From: Opitutaceae bacterium
Lineage (GTDB): Bacteria > Verrucomicrobiota > Verrucomicrobiia > Opitutales > Opitutaceae
Reading direction: 5' to 3'
Length of the DNA stretch: 8,789 nt
Assembly (NCBI GenBank): GCA_029979145.1
Contig: JAPOIC010000075.1
Location: 1 to 8,789 of the forward strand
The translations under genes and the position numbers were made by a program. Positions 1-6,130 of this stretch are shown piece after piece (positions within the stretch are counted from its first letter, which is position 1; the number at the start of each line of letters is the position of its first letter). The notes under the pieces were generated by a model, which was given only the letters and a program-made list of their open reading frames with translations, ran no database searches and was not told where the DNA came from.

Positions 1-1
1 C

Positions 2-23
2 CCTTCGCGTGCTTCGCGGTTAA
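2..23. repeat. Arm of a CTTCG-type dispersed repeat at the window edge
   Basis: Directly downstream of the purU stop codon the plus strand reads two CTTCGCG-type units followed by GGTTAA. This is the same design as the right arm of the inverted repeat after the AraC gene (5103-5122), which has CTTCGTG units followed by GGTTAA, with CGCG replacing CGTG. Only one arm is visible because the window starts here. It is probably one arm of an inverted repeat lying between purU and the next gene. The similarity is seen in the sequence; membership of one repeat family is inferred. Confidence 0.5.
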
Positions 24-32
24 TCAGAACCT

Positions 33-905
33 TCACGAAAACAGAATCGTCTTGTTGCCGTGGACGATGACGCGGTCCTCGAGGTGGTAGCGGAAGCCGC
101 GGGAGAGCACGGCGTTTTCCACGTCCTTGCCGAGGCGCATCATGTCCTTGATCGAGTCGCTGTGGCGGATGCGCGCGACGTCCTGCTCGATAATCGGGCC
201 GGCGTCGAGTTCCTCGGTCACGTAGTGGCAGGTCGCGCCGATCAGCTTCACGCCGCGCTCCTCCGCCTGGTGGTAGGGCTTGGCGCCCACGAACGACGGG
301 AGGAAGCTGTGGTGGATGTTGATCACGCGGTGCCGGTAGCGCGCGCAGAGCCAGGGCGGGAAGATCTGCATGTAGCGCGCGAGCACGATCGTGTCGGGCT
401 CGGCCTCGCCGATGAGGTCGGCCGTCTTTTGCAGCGCGGCCTGCTTGCCTTCCGGATCCTTCGGCACGGGCACGTGATGGTAGGGAATGCCATACCACTC
501 GACGAGCGAGCGCAGGTCGTCGTGATTGGAAATGACGCAGGGCACGTCGAACTCGAGGTCGCCGACTTTGCGGCGGTGCAGCAGGTAGGCGAGGCAGTGG
601 TCGAATTTGCTGACGAGCAGCACGACGCGCTGGCGACGCTCGGCGTCGACCAACCGCCACTCCATCTGCATCTCCTCGGCCAGCGGCAGGAAGGCCGCAG
701 TAAGACCCGGCACCACGTCGGCGCCGCCGCTGACGACAAACTCCGAGCGCATGAAAAACATCCCGCTGCGCGGGTCGTTGTATTGCGCGGCCTCGGTGAT
801 CGACGCGCCGTGCCCGGCGAGGAACGTCGCCACGCGGGCGACGATCCCGACGCGGTCGGGGCACGAGGCGATCAAACGCAGGTGCGCGGGTTCGGCGGAG
901 CTCAT
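33..905 (-). CDS. purU: Formyltetrahydrofolate deformylase (PurU)
   Basis: 290 aa. PurU hydrolyses 10-formyl-THF to THF and formate in the cytoplasm. Residues about 9-85 form an N-terminal ACT domain (LIASCPDRVGIVARVATFL), the usual regulatory domain of PurU. Residues about 93-290 form the formyltransferase fold shared with glycinamide ribonucleotide transformylase. The catalytic triad is visible: N196 and H198 in NIHHSFLPSF, and D234 in EELDAGPII. Length and domain order are normal for the family. The ATG at 905-903 is chosen because PurU homology begins there and because it overlaps the TGA of the upstream demethylase gene as ATGA, a classic translational-coupling arrangement. A purine-rich GAACGAGG (914-907) lies just upstream but only one base from the ATG, so coupling is the likelier way of initiation. 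The frame stays open to 938 but that adds only 11 unconserved residues. As last gene of a metF-ligM-purU operon it probably recycles THF after O-demethylation, rather than serving only purine and glycine balance. Family call very secure; the role in demethylation is inferred from context. Confidence 0.95.
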   Translation of the reverse strand: MSSAEPAHLRLIASCPDRVGIVARVATFLAGHGASITEAAQYNDPRSGMFFMRSEFVVSGGADVVPGLTAAFLPLAEEMQMEWRLVDAERRQRVVLLVSKFDHCLAYLLHRRKVGDLEFDVPCVISNHDDLRSLVEWYGIPYHHVPVPKDPEGKQAALQKTADLIGEAEPDTIVLARYMQIFPPWLCARYRHRVINIHHSFLPSFVGAKPYHQAEERGVKLIGATCHYVTEELDAGPIIEQDVARIRHSDSIKDMMRLGKDVENAVLSRGFRYHLEDRVIVHGNKTILFS

Positions 906-2251
906 GCCTCGTTCAATCGGTTGTAGGAAACGGTGCAACGCACATCCGTCTGGACGTGGCGCTCAACGGTGGGCCGCGGCGAACCGCCATTTTCCTCGCC
1001 CCAGACCAACGTGACCTCGGAGCCGTCAGCGACACTCTCATCAAGCATCGCGAGCGAGAACCAGCCCTTCACGTTGACGGTGTAAACGGTGTAGGTGGAG
1101 AGGCCGACCAGCTTGTCACCGACGAGCACCTTGTCGAAGGGCAGGATGGCGTAGTAGGCATTGGGCATCTCCATGTATTTATAGCGCTGGCCGTCGCCGA
1201 ACTGGCTGGCGAAGATCTTGAGCGAGTCCTCCTTGCGCCAACGCAGCCACAGCTTGCGGCGGTGCGGTTGGGGCTCGAGCTTCTCCAGCGCCTCGCGGCC
1301 GATGAAGTCGTGGTCGAACTTCACGTGGCGGCCGTAACCGAGATCCCACGGGGTCTGGTAGTAGTCGGCGATGTTGGACGAGGTGAAGCTGCCGCCGATC
1401 GAGGCGTTGGCCTCGAAGCCGTTCGCCGGGAGCCACTCGCGGTATCCCTTGAGGGCCGGCGTCCAGATGGCGGGCATCGGCGAGGGAATCCAGCCGCTCT
1501 CGGGCGAGACGGTAGAGTAGGAACGGGCACCGCCCTGCACCATGCCGAATTTTTCACCGGCCTTGAGGATGGCTTCGCGCACGACCTCGCCGTCCTCGGC
1601 GGGGCCGTGGAGCTCGAGGCCGCCGCGGCGCGACATGCTGTGGTTGAGCGCGCGCACCTTGCGGCCGGCGATCTTGAGGTCGCCCATGTTGAAGAATTTG
1701 ATCTCGGGGAACTCGCCCTCGTGCACGCTCTTGATGAGCTCGAGAGCGTTCGGGCCCTGGATCTGGTAACGGTAGATCAGGCGGCGGCCGGCGTTGGCCA
1801 CGGTGCGCTCGTCGCGCGTGACCTTCACATCGTAGCCGCCCTTGATGGCGTTGTATTCCACCCAGTTCGGAACGGAGGGACGGCCGACGATGCTGACGCG
1901 GTTTTCGGCGTGGCCGAAGAGGATCGCGTCACCAATGACATGGCCGTCGTGGTTGCAGGTCACGATCTGCTTGGCCTTGTTGGGGCCGAAATTTTTGAAC
2001 GTGTTGACCGCGACGTCGGAGAGGAGGCGCATCACGTCCGGGCCCTCGAAATAGGTGTCCTTCATGTGGAAGGACTGGTCGAAGAACACGACGGTGTTCT
2101 GCCAGGCGGCCTGCTCGTCGCGCCAGTTCGAGTATTCCGGCTTGTCCGGGAATTGATAACCGCCGGTGGGGGCGTGACGCAGCAGATCCACGGCGTTGCC
2201 ACCGAATTGCTGAAGTTTGGCTTCGAGGCTGGAGGGGGTCGTTGTGCCCAT
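902..2251 (-). CDS. ligM: THF-dependent aromatic O-demethylase, LigM/DesA type (GcvT-like fold)
   Basis: 449 aa, cytoplasmic, aminomethyltransferase (GcvT/DmdA) superfamily. The closest protein I can recall is Sphingobium SYK-6 LigM, vanillate/3-O-methylgallate O-demethylase, which transfers the aryl methyl group to THF and yields 5-methyl-THF. Matching blocks run the whole length: EYSNWRDEQAAWQN (39-52), FFDQSFHMKDTY (56-67), PNKAKQ (90-95), GHVIGD (103-108), FQIQGP-like YQIQGP (162-167), KFFNM (185-189), ESGWIPSPMPAI (251-262), REWLPAN, GSFTSSNI, FDHDFIGREALE and WGEENGG. Residues I remember as substrate-pocket or catalytic in LigM (H60, R122, Y247) align with H62, R124 and Y245. The ATG at 2251-2249 is chosen because homology starts about ten residues in; no clear Shine-Dalgarno precedes it. 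The frame is open upstream to 2545, but that part would overlap metF and has no family resemblance. It lies 107 bp after metF and overlaps purU by 4 bp. Substrate could be vanillate, syringate, 3-O-methylgallate or another methoxy acid; DMSP demethylase is less likely because the aromatic-demethylase motifs fit better. Confidence 0.9.
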   Translation of the reverse strand: MGTTTPSSLEAKLQQFGGNAVDLLRHAPTGGYQFPDKPEYSNWRDEQAAWQNTVVFFDQSFHMKDTYFEGPDVMRLLSDVAVNTFKNFGPNKAKQIVTCNHDGHVIGDAILFGHAENRVSIVGRPSVPNWVEYNAIKGGYDVKVTRDERTVANAGRRLIYRYQIQGPNALELIKSVHEGEFPEIKFFNMGDLKIAGRKVRALNHSMSRRGGLELHGPAEDGEVVREAILKAGEKFGMVQGGARSYSTVSPESGWIPSPMPAIWTPALKGYREWLPANGFEANASIGGSFTSSNIADYYQTPWDLGYGRHVKFDHDFIGREALEKLEPQPHRRKLWLRWRKEDSLKIFASQFGDGQRYKYMEMPNAYYAILPFDKVLVGDKLVGLSTYTVYTVNVKGWFSLAMLDESVADGSEVTLVWGEENGGSPRPTVERHVQTDVRCTVSYNRLNEA

Positions 2252-2294
2252 GATTTGATGATTCAGTTTTTGGATTAAAGTGGCGAGTTTTGAA

Positions 2295-2360
2295 GGTAGG
2301 GCGGGATCGCTGGGTCTGCCAAACGAGCGGACGGCCCGGCGGTCCGTCCCAACCCGGGTT
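2295..2360. repeat. REP-like palindromic element between metF and ligM
   Basis: Most of the 107-bp metF-ligM gap is palindromic. GGACGGCCC (2329-2337) pairs with GGTCCGTCC (2341-2349), 8 of 9 bases, around a GGC loop. Next to it is a perfect 10-bp palindrome AACCCGGGTT (2351-2360) that runs into the metF stop codon. The flanks GGTAGGGCGGGA (2295-2306) and TCCGTCCCAACC (2344-2355) are themselves imperfectly inverted. GTAGGGCGGG also occurs at 6028-6037, so this may be a dispersed repeat. In the transcribed (minus) direction no T-run follows, so it is not a standard terminator. It might act as an mRNA-stabilising or processing hairpin between the two genes. Structure seen; function inferred. 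Confidence 0.45.
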
Positions 2361-3924
2361 AATGGTTGGTTGGAGAGCTTGGGGTTGAAGCGTGCTTCTG
2401 CGCGAGGTGGTCGCGACCCAGCCAAGTGTTGGCCCAGCTCGAGGAGCCACGGAGAGTCTGATCCTGCAGCACCGGAGCGTGGGCGAGGAGCTCCTCGGCG
2501 CGGCCCTCGTATTTCAGGCGGTCGTAGGCACGCGCCCAGATGCATTCAAAGTCGTCCACCTCGCACTTGCCGTCGCGGGTGCCGCCGCAGGGGCCGTTGC
2601 GCTGGTTCTTCGCGCACGACGACTCAGGGCAGAGGAAGGCGATCTCAGGCAGCGAGCAGTCGCCGCAATCCTTGCAGCCGAACATCGCGCTCTTGCTCGC
2701 ATGCTCCAGCGTGCGCAGCCAGCCGGGGCCCTGCATCGGGTCCTTGGCGCCGGCGCAGAGCTTGGCGCCGAGATTCGCGAGGCCCTTGCCCGGCGTGAAG
2801 AGCAAGTCGTGCGTGAACTTCGAGAAGCGGTAGGAATACGTGATGTTGCGCTTATTCGGCAGGCCGGGCGCGACCGGGCGCGAGACATCCGCCAGGCCCG
2901 TTGCCGCGTCCTCGCGGAAGGCAAACCATTCGCCAGGACGCGAGAACCGGATCTCGCGGGCAAACTGTTTCCAGTCGTCCGCGCCAAAGCTGCGCTCGAT
3001 TTCGAGGATGCGCGTGATCTCGGGCACGGAGTGCACGCCACCAAGGTAGGCGCCGCGATAGCCGAGGCCGCGGTAGATCGCGACCTGCTTGGCCGCGAGC
3101 TCGAGGAAGAACGCCTTGCCCTTGTCCGGGCTCGTGGCGTGCGTCTCGCAGAGGTCGGCCAGCTCGTCTGAGATGACCACGCCGGGGATGCGCTGTGCGC
3201 GGAAGACGCGGGCCACGCCGGGGGTGAGCACGTAGACATTGCCGATGAGCGGCACGTGGCCGTGACCGCGGTGCTGCATCCACGCCAGCAGCTCGTGAAT
3301 TTTCCGCGAGTCGTAGCCGATCTGGTTGATGAGGAAGCGCGCGCCCGCGGCGAGCTTGCGCTCCATCTTCAGCAGCTGCGGCACGATCTCGTTTTCGTGC
3401 AGCTTAAAATTGGTCACGACCGCGCCGGGGAAAAAAGACGTCGGCGCCAGCTTCACCGCTTTCTTCGCGGCTGCGCGGGTCACGTCGAGGCCGGCATTCA
3501 TCTGGCCGAGCAGCGTGAGCAAGCCGACCGAGTCGATGTCAAACACCGGCTTGGCGCCGCCGCCGATGCCCGAGCCGGAATAGTCGCCGCTCAGGACGAG
3601 CAGATTGTGAAAGCCCTCGCTGGCCAAGTGCCAGGCCTCGCTCTCAAGGCCGTTGCGATTGAAATCCTTGCAGGACAGGTGAATCACAACCTCGCGCGCC
3701 GCCTCGATAAAAGGTCCGCCCAAAGCCGGTGCCGCGAGCATGGGATTGCCGCCGGCGTTGTCGGTGATCGACACCCAGTCGATGCCCGGCGCCACGGCGA
3801 GATCGCGCGCAAAGGCCACGGTCTTGGCTGCGCGGGTCTCCACCACCGTGCCGCGAGTCGACACCAGCTCCACGCCGATCAGGAAATCGGAGGAACGTTC
3901 GAGTTTGTCGGCAAGGGGGGTCAT
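2359..3924 (-). CDS. metF: Methylenetetrahydrofolate reductase fused to a MetV-type cysteine-rich C-terminal domain
   Basis: 521 aa, cytoplasmic. Residues about 1-310 are a MetF-type flavin TIM barrel that interconverts 5,10-methylene-THF and 5-methyl-THF. Visible landmarks are GVELVSTRG (17-25, with the family's early Glu at E19), SITDNAGGNP (52-61), LVLSGDYSGSG (109-119), FLINQIGYD (197-205) and GNVYVLTPG (228-236). Residues about 360-480 match the MTHFR C-terminal domain (Pfam MTHFR_C, the fold of acetogen MetV). Eight cysteines lie at 417, 420, 423, 432, 437, 446, 454 and 461 in a CKDCGDC...LCPESSCAKN...GPCGG...C...C pattern, suited to binding zinc or an Fe-S cluster. At 521 aa it is far longer than a plain MetF of about 300. 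The ATG at 3924-3922 is chosen because homology begins a few residues later; the frame is open to 4005 without resemblance, and no good ribosome site is seen. It is first gene of the metF-ligM-purU operon and divergent from an AraC gene. In this setting it most likely runs in the oxidative direction on 5-methyl-THF made by LigM; direction is inferred. Confidence 0.9.
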   Translation of the reverse strand: MTPLADKLERSSDFLIGVELVSTRGTVVETRAAKTVAFARDLAVAPGIDWVSITDNAGGNPMLAAPALGGPFIEAAREVVIHLSCKDFNRNGLESEAWHLASEGFHNLLVLSGDYSGSGIGGGAKPVFDIDSVGLLTLLGQMNAGLDVTRAAAKKAVKLAPTSFFPGAVVTNFKLHENEIVPQLLKMERKLAAGARFLINQIGYDSRKIHELLAWMQHRGHGHVPLIGNVYVLTPGVARVFRAQRIPGVVISDELADLCETHATSPDKGKAFFLELAAKQVAIYRGLGYRGAYLGGVHSVPEITRILEIERSFGADDWKQFAREIRFSRPGEWFAFREDAATGLADVSRPVAPGLPNKRNITYSYRFSKFTHDLLFTPGKGLANLGAKLCAGAKDPMQGPGWLRTLEHASKSAMFGCKDCGDCSLPEIAFLCPESSCAKNQRNGPCGGTRDGKCEVDDFECIWARAYDRLKYEGRAEELLAHAPVLQDQTLRGSSSWANTWLGRDHLAQKHASTPSSPTNH

Positions 3925-4147
3925 GGCAAAGCAGAGGCGTGACGGCGAAGCGCGAAAGCGCTCAGGCCCGTCGGGCGACCGCAGCGGGACACCCGGGCGC
4001 CACAAAGGTGCACGGGAGACGGGCAGGGGAAATCGGTCGGGCCATCACAAGCACAGGGGTTGGGTGATCGGGAGCGGAGATTACCGGAAAAGGTATTGCG
4101 CGTCTTGGCGGTTTGGGATGAGGTGGCTTGGCAAATCGGGCACTCTT
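3925..4147. promoter_or_regulatory. Divergent intergenic region, probable control region of the C1 operon and the AraC gene
   Basis: This 223-bp non-coding gap separates the divergent metF and AraC-family genes, so both promoters and the regulator's binding sites should lie here. I see no convincing sigma-70 -35/-10 pair. AAATCGG occurs at about 4030 and again at about 4133, and several TCGGGC-type words recur, but none forms a clear operator. The AraC-family gene next door makes a regulated bidirectional promoter likely. The assignment rests on gene layout, not on recognised motifs. Confidence 0.45.
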
Positions 4148-4990
4148 ATGAAAAACCCAGTCTCCCGCCCCATCGCCGTCACCCTCCCCCAAAGCGGCCT
4201 GGCCTTCGCCGAGAGCGTGCACGGGCCGGGTTTCCGCATGGCGGATCGGGTCGATCCGTTTCACAAGGTGCTCTATGTCCTGCAGGGGCGAATCGAGTTC
4301 AGCGAGGCCGGTGTAGCCCAGGCCCGCACCGTCGCGCCGGGCGCGGCCGTTTGCGTGAACGCCCACGTGCGGCACCGGCTGGCCGACACCGAACCCTCCA
4401 CCCTGCTGCTGCTTTGCTTCACCCGCGAATTCCTCACGCGGGACGGCGATTTGGAACGGCTTTGGGTCCATCTCACGCGCGGCGCCGGGGCGGCGCTGCA
4501 GCCCGGCGGGGCGTGGAGCACTCGCTTTGAAGCGTTGTGGCGCGCCGGCATCGTCGAACAGGCCGCCGACCAACCCGGCCGCGCCGTGGCGTTGCGCGCC
4601 GCGGCGGAAAACATCCTCGTCGCCCTCGCCCGCGTGCCGGCCGAGGCCCCGGCCGATCGCGCCGCGCGCCGCGTGGCGAATGTCGTGCGCGAGATGGCTG
4701 TGACGTTCTTCGAGCCCTGGAGCCTCGACCGCGCCTGCGCGCGCGCCGGCATGTCGCGCCGCCATTTCAGCGCCCTCTTCCGCGCGCAGACCGGCCGCAC
4801 CTTCCTCGCCCACCTAACTGAGTTGCGCCTCGCCCACGCGGCGAAGCTCCTCGCCGAAAACCGTCACTCCATCGTCGGCGCGGCGTTCTCCAGCGGCTAC
4901 GGCGATCTCTCGCATTTCTACCGCCTCTTCCGCACCCGCTACGGCCATCCGCCGCGGGAGTGGTTGGAAAGTGGACAGGGAAAAAATTAA
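4148..4990 (+). CDS. AraC-family transcriptional regulator with N-terminal cupin sensor domain
   Basis: 280 aa, DNA-binding. Residues about 15-95 look like the AraC-type cupin ligand-binding domain (FHKVLYVLQGRIEF at 38-51; H73 and H76 in NAHVRHRL). Residues about 175-275 carry the double helix-turn-helix: first HTH about 192-211 (SLDRACARAGMSRRHFSALF), second HTH about 242-262 (IVGAAFSSGYGDLSHFYRLFR), then the family hallmark RYGHPPREWL. Length is typical. The ATG at 4148 is preferred; an in-frame ATG at 4118 would add ten residues, and neither has a good Shine-Dalgarno. It is divergent from metF-ligM-purU and is probably the activator of that operon, sensing the methoxy-aromatic substrate or a product; this is inferred from position only. 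The stop codon falls inside the left arm of an inverted repeat. Family call secure, ligand unknown. Confidence 0.92.
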   Translation: MKNPVSRPIAVTLPQSGLAFAESVHGPGFRMADRVDPFHKVLYVLQGRIEFSEAGVAQARTVAPGAAVCVNAHVRHRLADTEPSTLLLLCFTREFLTRDGDLERLWVHLTRGAGAALQPGGAWSTRFEALWRAGIVEQAADQPGRAVALRAAAENILVALARVPAEAPADRAARRVANVVREMAVTFFEPWSLDRACARAGMSRRHFSALFRAQTGRTFLAHLTELRLAHAAKLLAENRHSIVGAAFSSGYGDLSHFYRLFRTRYGHPPREWLESGQGKN

Positions 4991-5122
4991 CCACGAAGAC
5001 ACAAAAGGCACGAAGTGCCGGAGACGAACACTTCAGAAGCCATGACTCATTCTTGGTTTCCTGGCTTCTGAATTTCTGCTCCTGGTTCAGGACCTTCGTG
5101 ATCTTCGTGCCTTCGTGGTTAA
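4987..5122. repeat. Compound inverted-repeat element of CACGAAG type
   Basis: A 136-bp nested palindrome. The outer arms TTAACCACGAAG (4987-4998) and CTTCGTGGTTAA (5111-5122) are perfect 12-bp inverts. GGCACGAAG (5007-5015) inverts to CTTCGTGCC (5103-5111). The core TTCAGAAGCCA (5032-5042) inverts perfectly to TGGCTTCTGAA (5062-5072) around a 19-nt loop. The left side is purine-rich and the right side pyrimidine-rich, with short CACGAAG/CTTCGTG units repeating in each arm. There is no ORF, transposase or clear T-run. It starts within the stop codon region of the AraC gene, so it might form the 3' end of that transcript, but it more likely belongs to a dispersed non-coding repeat family. Structure seen directly; mobility and function unknown. 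Confidence 0.85.
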
Positions 5123-5198
5123 ATAATCCGGCCCCAATAAAGACACGCCCCAGCCTTGCTCTCCGAATCCACACCGGGCTAGCTGACCCTCTCTTTCC

Positions 5199-5999
5199 AT
5201 GAAGATCATCCGTCCCCAATCCCCCGCCGGTCCCGCTTACGCCGCCCTGCAGCCTGATGGCTCGGCGCGCGCCATCGCCGGCGACATCTACGGCAAGTTT
5301 TCGGTCACCGACGAAGTTGTGACCCCCGGCAAGCTCCTCGCGCCGATTCAGCCAACGCAGATCCTCTGCATCGGGCTAAACTACGCCAAGCACGCCGCCG
5401 AGTCCGGCGCCAAAGTGCCGGAGCGCCCTGTTCTTTTCGTCAAGGGCATCAACGCCACGCAGAACCCGGGCGACCCGATCGAAATCCCGACCAAGCTCGC
5501 CAGCCACGAGGTCGATTACGAATGCGAGCTCGCGGTCGTCATTGGCAAGCCCTGCAAAAACGTCACCCGCGAGCAGGCGCTCGACTACGTGCTCGGCTAC
5601 ACCTGCGCCAACGACGTCTCCGCGCGCGATCACCAGATCAAGCTCGGCGGCGGCCAGTGGTGTCGCGGCAAGTTCTTCGACACCTTCGCGCCGCTCGGGC
5701 CGTGCCTCGTCACCACCGACGAGATCACCAACCCGAACGCCCTGAAAATCGCCACCATCCTCAACGGCAACCGCGTGCAGGACTGGACCACCAGCGACAT
5801 GATCTTCGACGTGCCGGCCATCATTGCCTACCTCAGCGGCAGCACGACCCTCCTCCCCGGCACCGTCATCCTCACCGGCACCCCGCAGGGCGTCGGCATG
5901 GCCATGAAGCCCCCGCTCTGGCTCAAGGCCGGCGACAGCGTCAGCATCGAGATCGAAAAAATCGGCACCCTGACCAACCCGGTCATCAACGAGGCCTGA
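5199..5999 (+). CDS. Fumarylacetoacetate hydrolase (FAH) family protein
   Basis: 266 aa, cytoplasmic, metal-dependent hydrolase/isomerase/lyase family acting on C-C bonds of dioxo or hydroxy-dienoic acids. The short N-terminal part (1-50) and the FAH core (about 52-264) have normal length. Motifs: CIGLNYAKHAAE (57-68), metal ligands E108 and E110 in HEVDYECELAVVIGK and D139 in NDVSARDHQ, then RGKFFDTFAPLGPCLVT (156-172), NRVQDWTTSDMIFD (191-204) and ILTGTPQGVGM (224-234). The ATG at 5199 fits the homology; the 5' leader of 76 bp after the repeat shows no good ribosome site. The upstream inverted repeat separates it from the AraC gene, so it is probably monocistronic, and a strong terminator follows it. 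Possible substrates include acylpyruvates, HpaG-type catechol meta-cleavage products or diketo sugar acids; sequence alone does not decide. A role downstream of aromatic O-demethylation is possible but not shown. Confidence 0.93.
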   Translation: MKIIRPQSPAGPAYAALQPDGSARAIAGDIYGKFSVTDEVVTPGKLLAPIQPTQILCIGLNYAKHAAESGAKVPERPVLFVKGINATQNPGDPIEIPTKLASHEVDYECELAVVIGKPCKNVTREQALDYVLGYTCANDVSARDHQIKLGGGQWCRGKFFDTFAPLGPCLVTTDEITNPNALKIATILNGNRVQDWTTSDMIFDVPAIIAYLSGSTTLLPGTVILTGTPQGVGMAMKPPLWLKAGDSVSIEIEKIGTLTNPVINEA

Positions 6000-6031
6000 G
6001 AGTTTAAACGCAAAGACGCCAAGTTTTGTAG

Positions 6032-6057
6032 GGCGGGGATTCCATCCCCGCCTTTTT
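6032..6057 (+). terminator. Intrinsic terminator downstream of the FAH gene
   Basis: A perfect 9-bp GC-rich stem, GGCGGGGAT (6032-6040) with ATCCCCGCC (6044-6052), loop TCC, is followed by TTTTT (6053-6057). It lies 32 bp after the FAH stop codon and is oriented for plus-strand transcripts. The opposite strand has no T-run after the stem, so it should work in one direction only. The left part (GTAGGGCGGG from 6028) is shared with the metF-ligM gap, which suggests that it also belongs to a dispersed repeat. Confidence 0.85.
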
Positions 6058-6067
6058 GTTTTCTAAG

Positions 6068-6130
6068 CACAGAGGACACAGAGAGCACAGAGGCAGAAGT
6101 TTAAACCCTGTGACCTCTGCGTCCTCTGTG
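6068..6130. repeat. Inner CACAGAG-type inverted repeat
   Basis: CACAGAGGAC (6068-6077) inverts perfectly to GTCCTCTGTG (6121-6130). The left arm continues as near-tandem CACAGAG units (6068-6092), and the right arm carries CCTCTG units (6114-6130) before TTAAC. The arrangement matches the CACGAAG element near 5000 in grammar but not in exact sequence. No gene is encoded. Confidence 0.75.

Noticed and set aside
60..926. 288-codon open frame antisense to purU
   Set aside because: Same reason: shadow of a securely identified PurU gene, with low-complexity composition.
956..2278. 440-codon open frame antisense to the demethylase gene
   Set aside because: It mirrors the codon positions of the real gene; composition is biased to A, V, G, D, R with no domain resemblance. 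Long antisense frames are common in GC-rich DNA.
2252..2545. N-terminal extension of the demethylase frame
   Set aside because: It would overlap the metF 3' end by nearly 190 bp, includes the palindromic repeat and has no LigM-like sequence; the ATG at 2251 fits homology.
3740..4147. N-terminal extension of the AraC frame into the metF coding region
   Set aside because: It is antisense to metF at its start and has no AraC-type features; cupin homology starts after 4148.
4987..5122. CRISPR array or autonomous insertion sequence
   Set aside because: The repeats are inverted arms of short irregular units without regular spacers, and no transposase is encoded within or beside them.
5123..5198. 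Sigma-70 promoter for the FAH gene (TTGCTC at 5156 with a 17-bp spacer)
   Set aside because: The matching -10 position has no TATAAT-like sequence, so the match is too weak to call.
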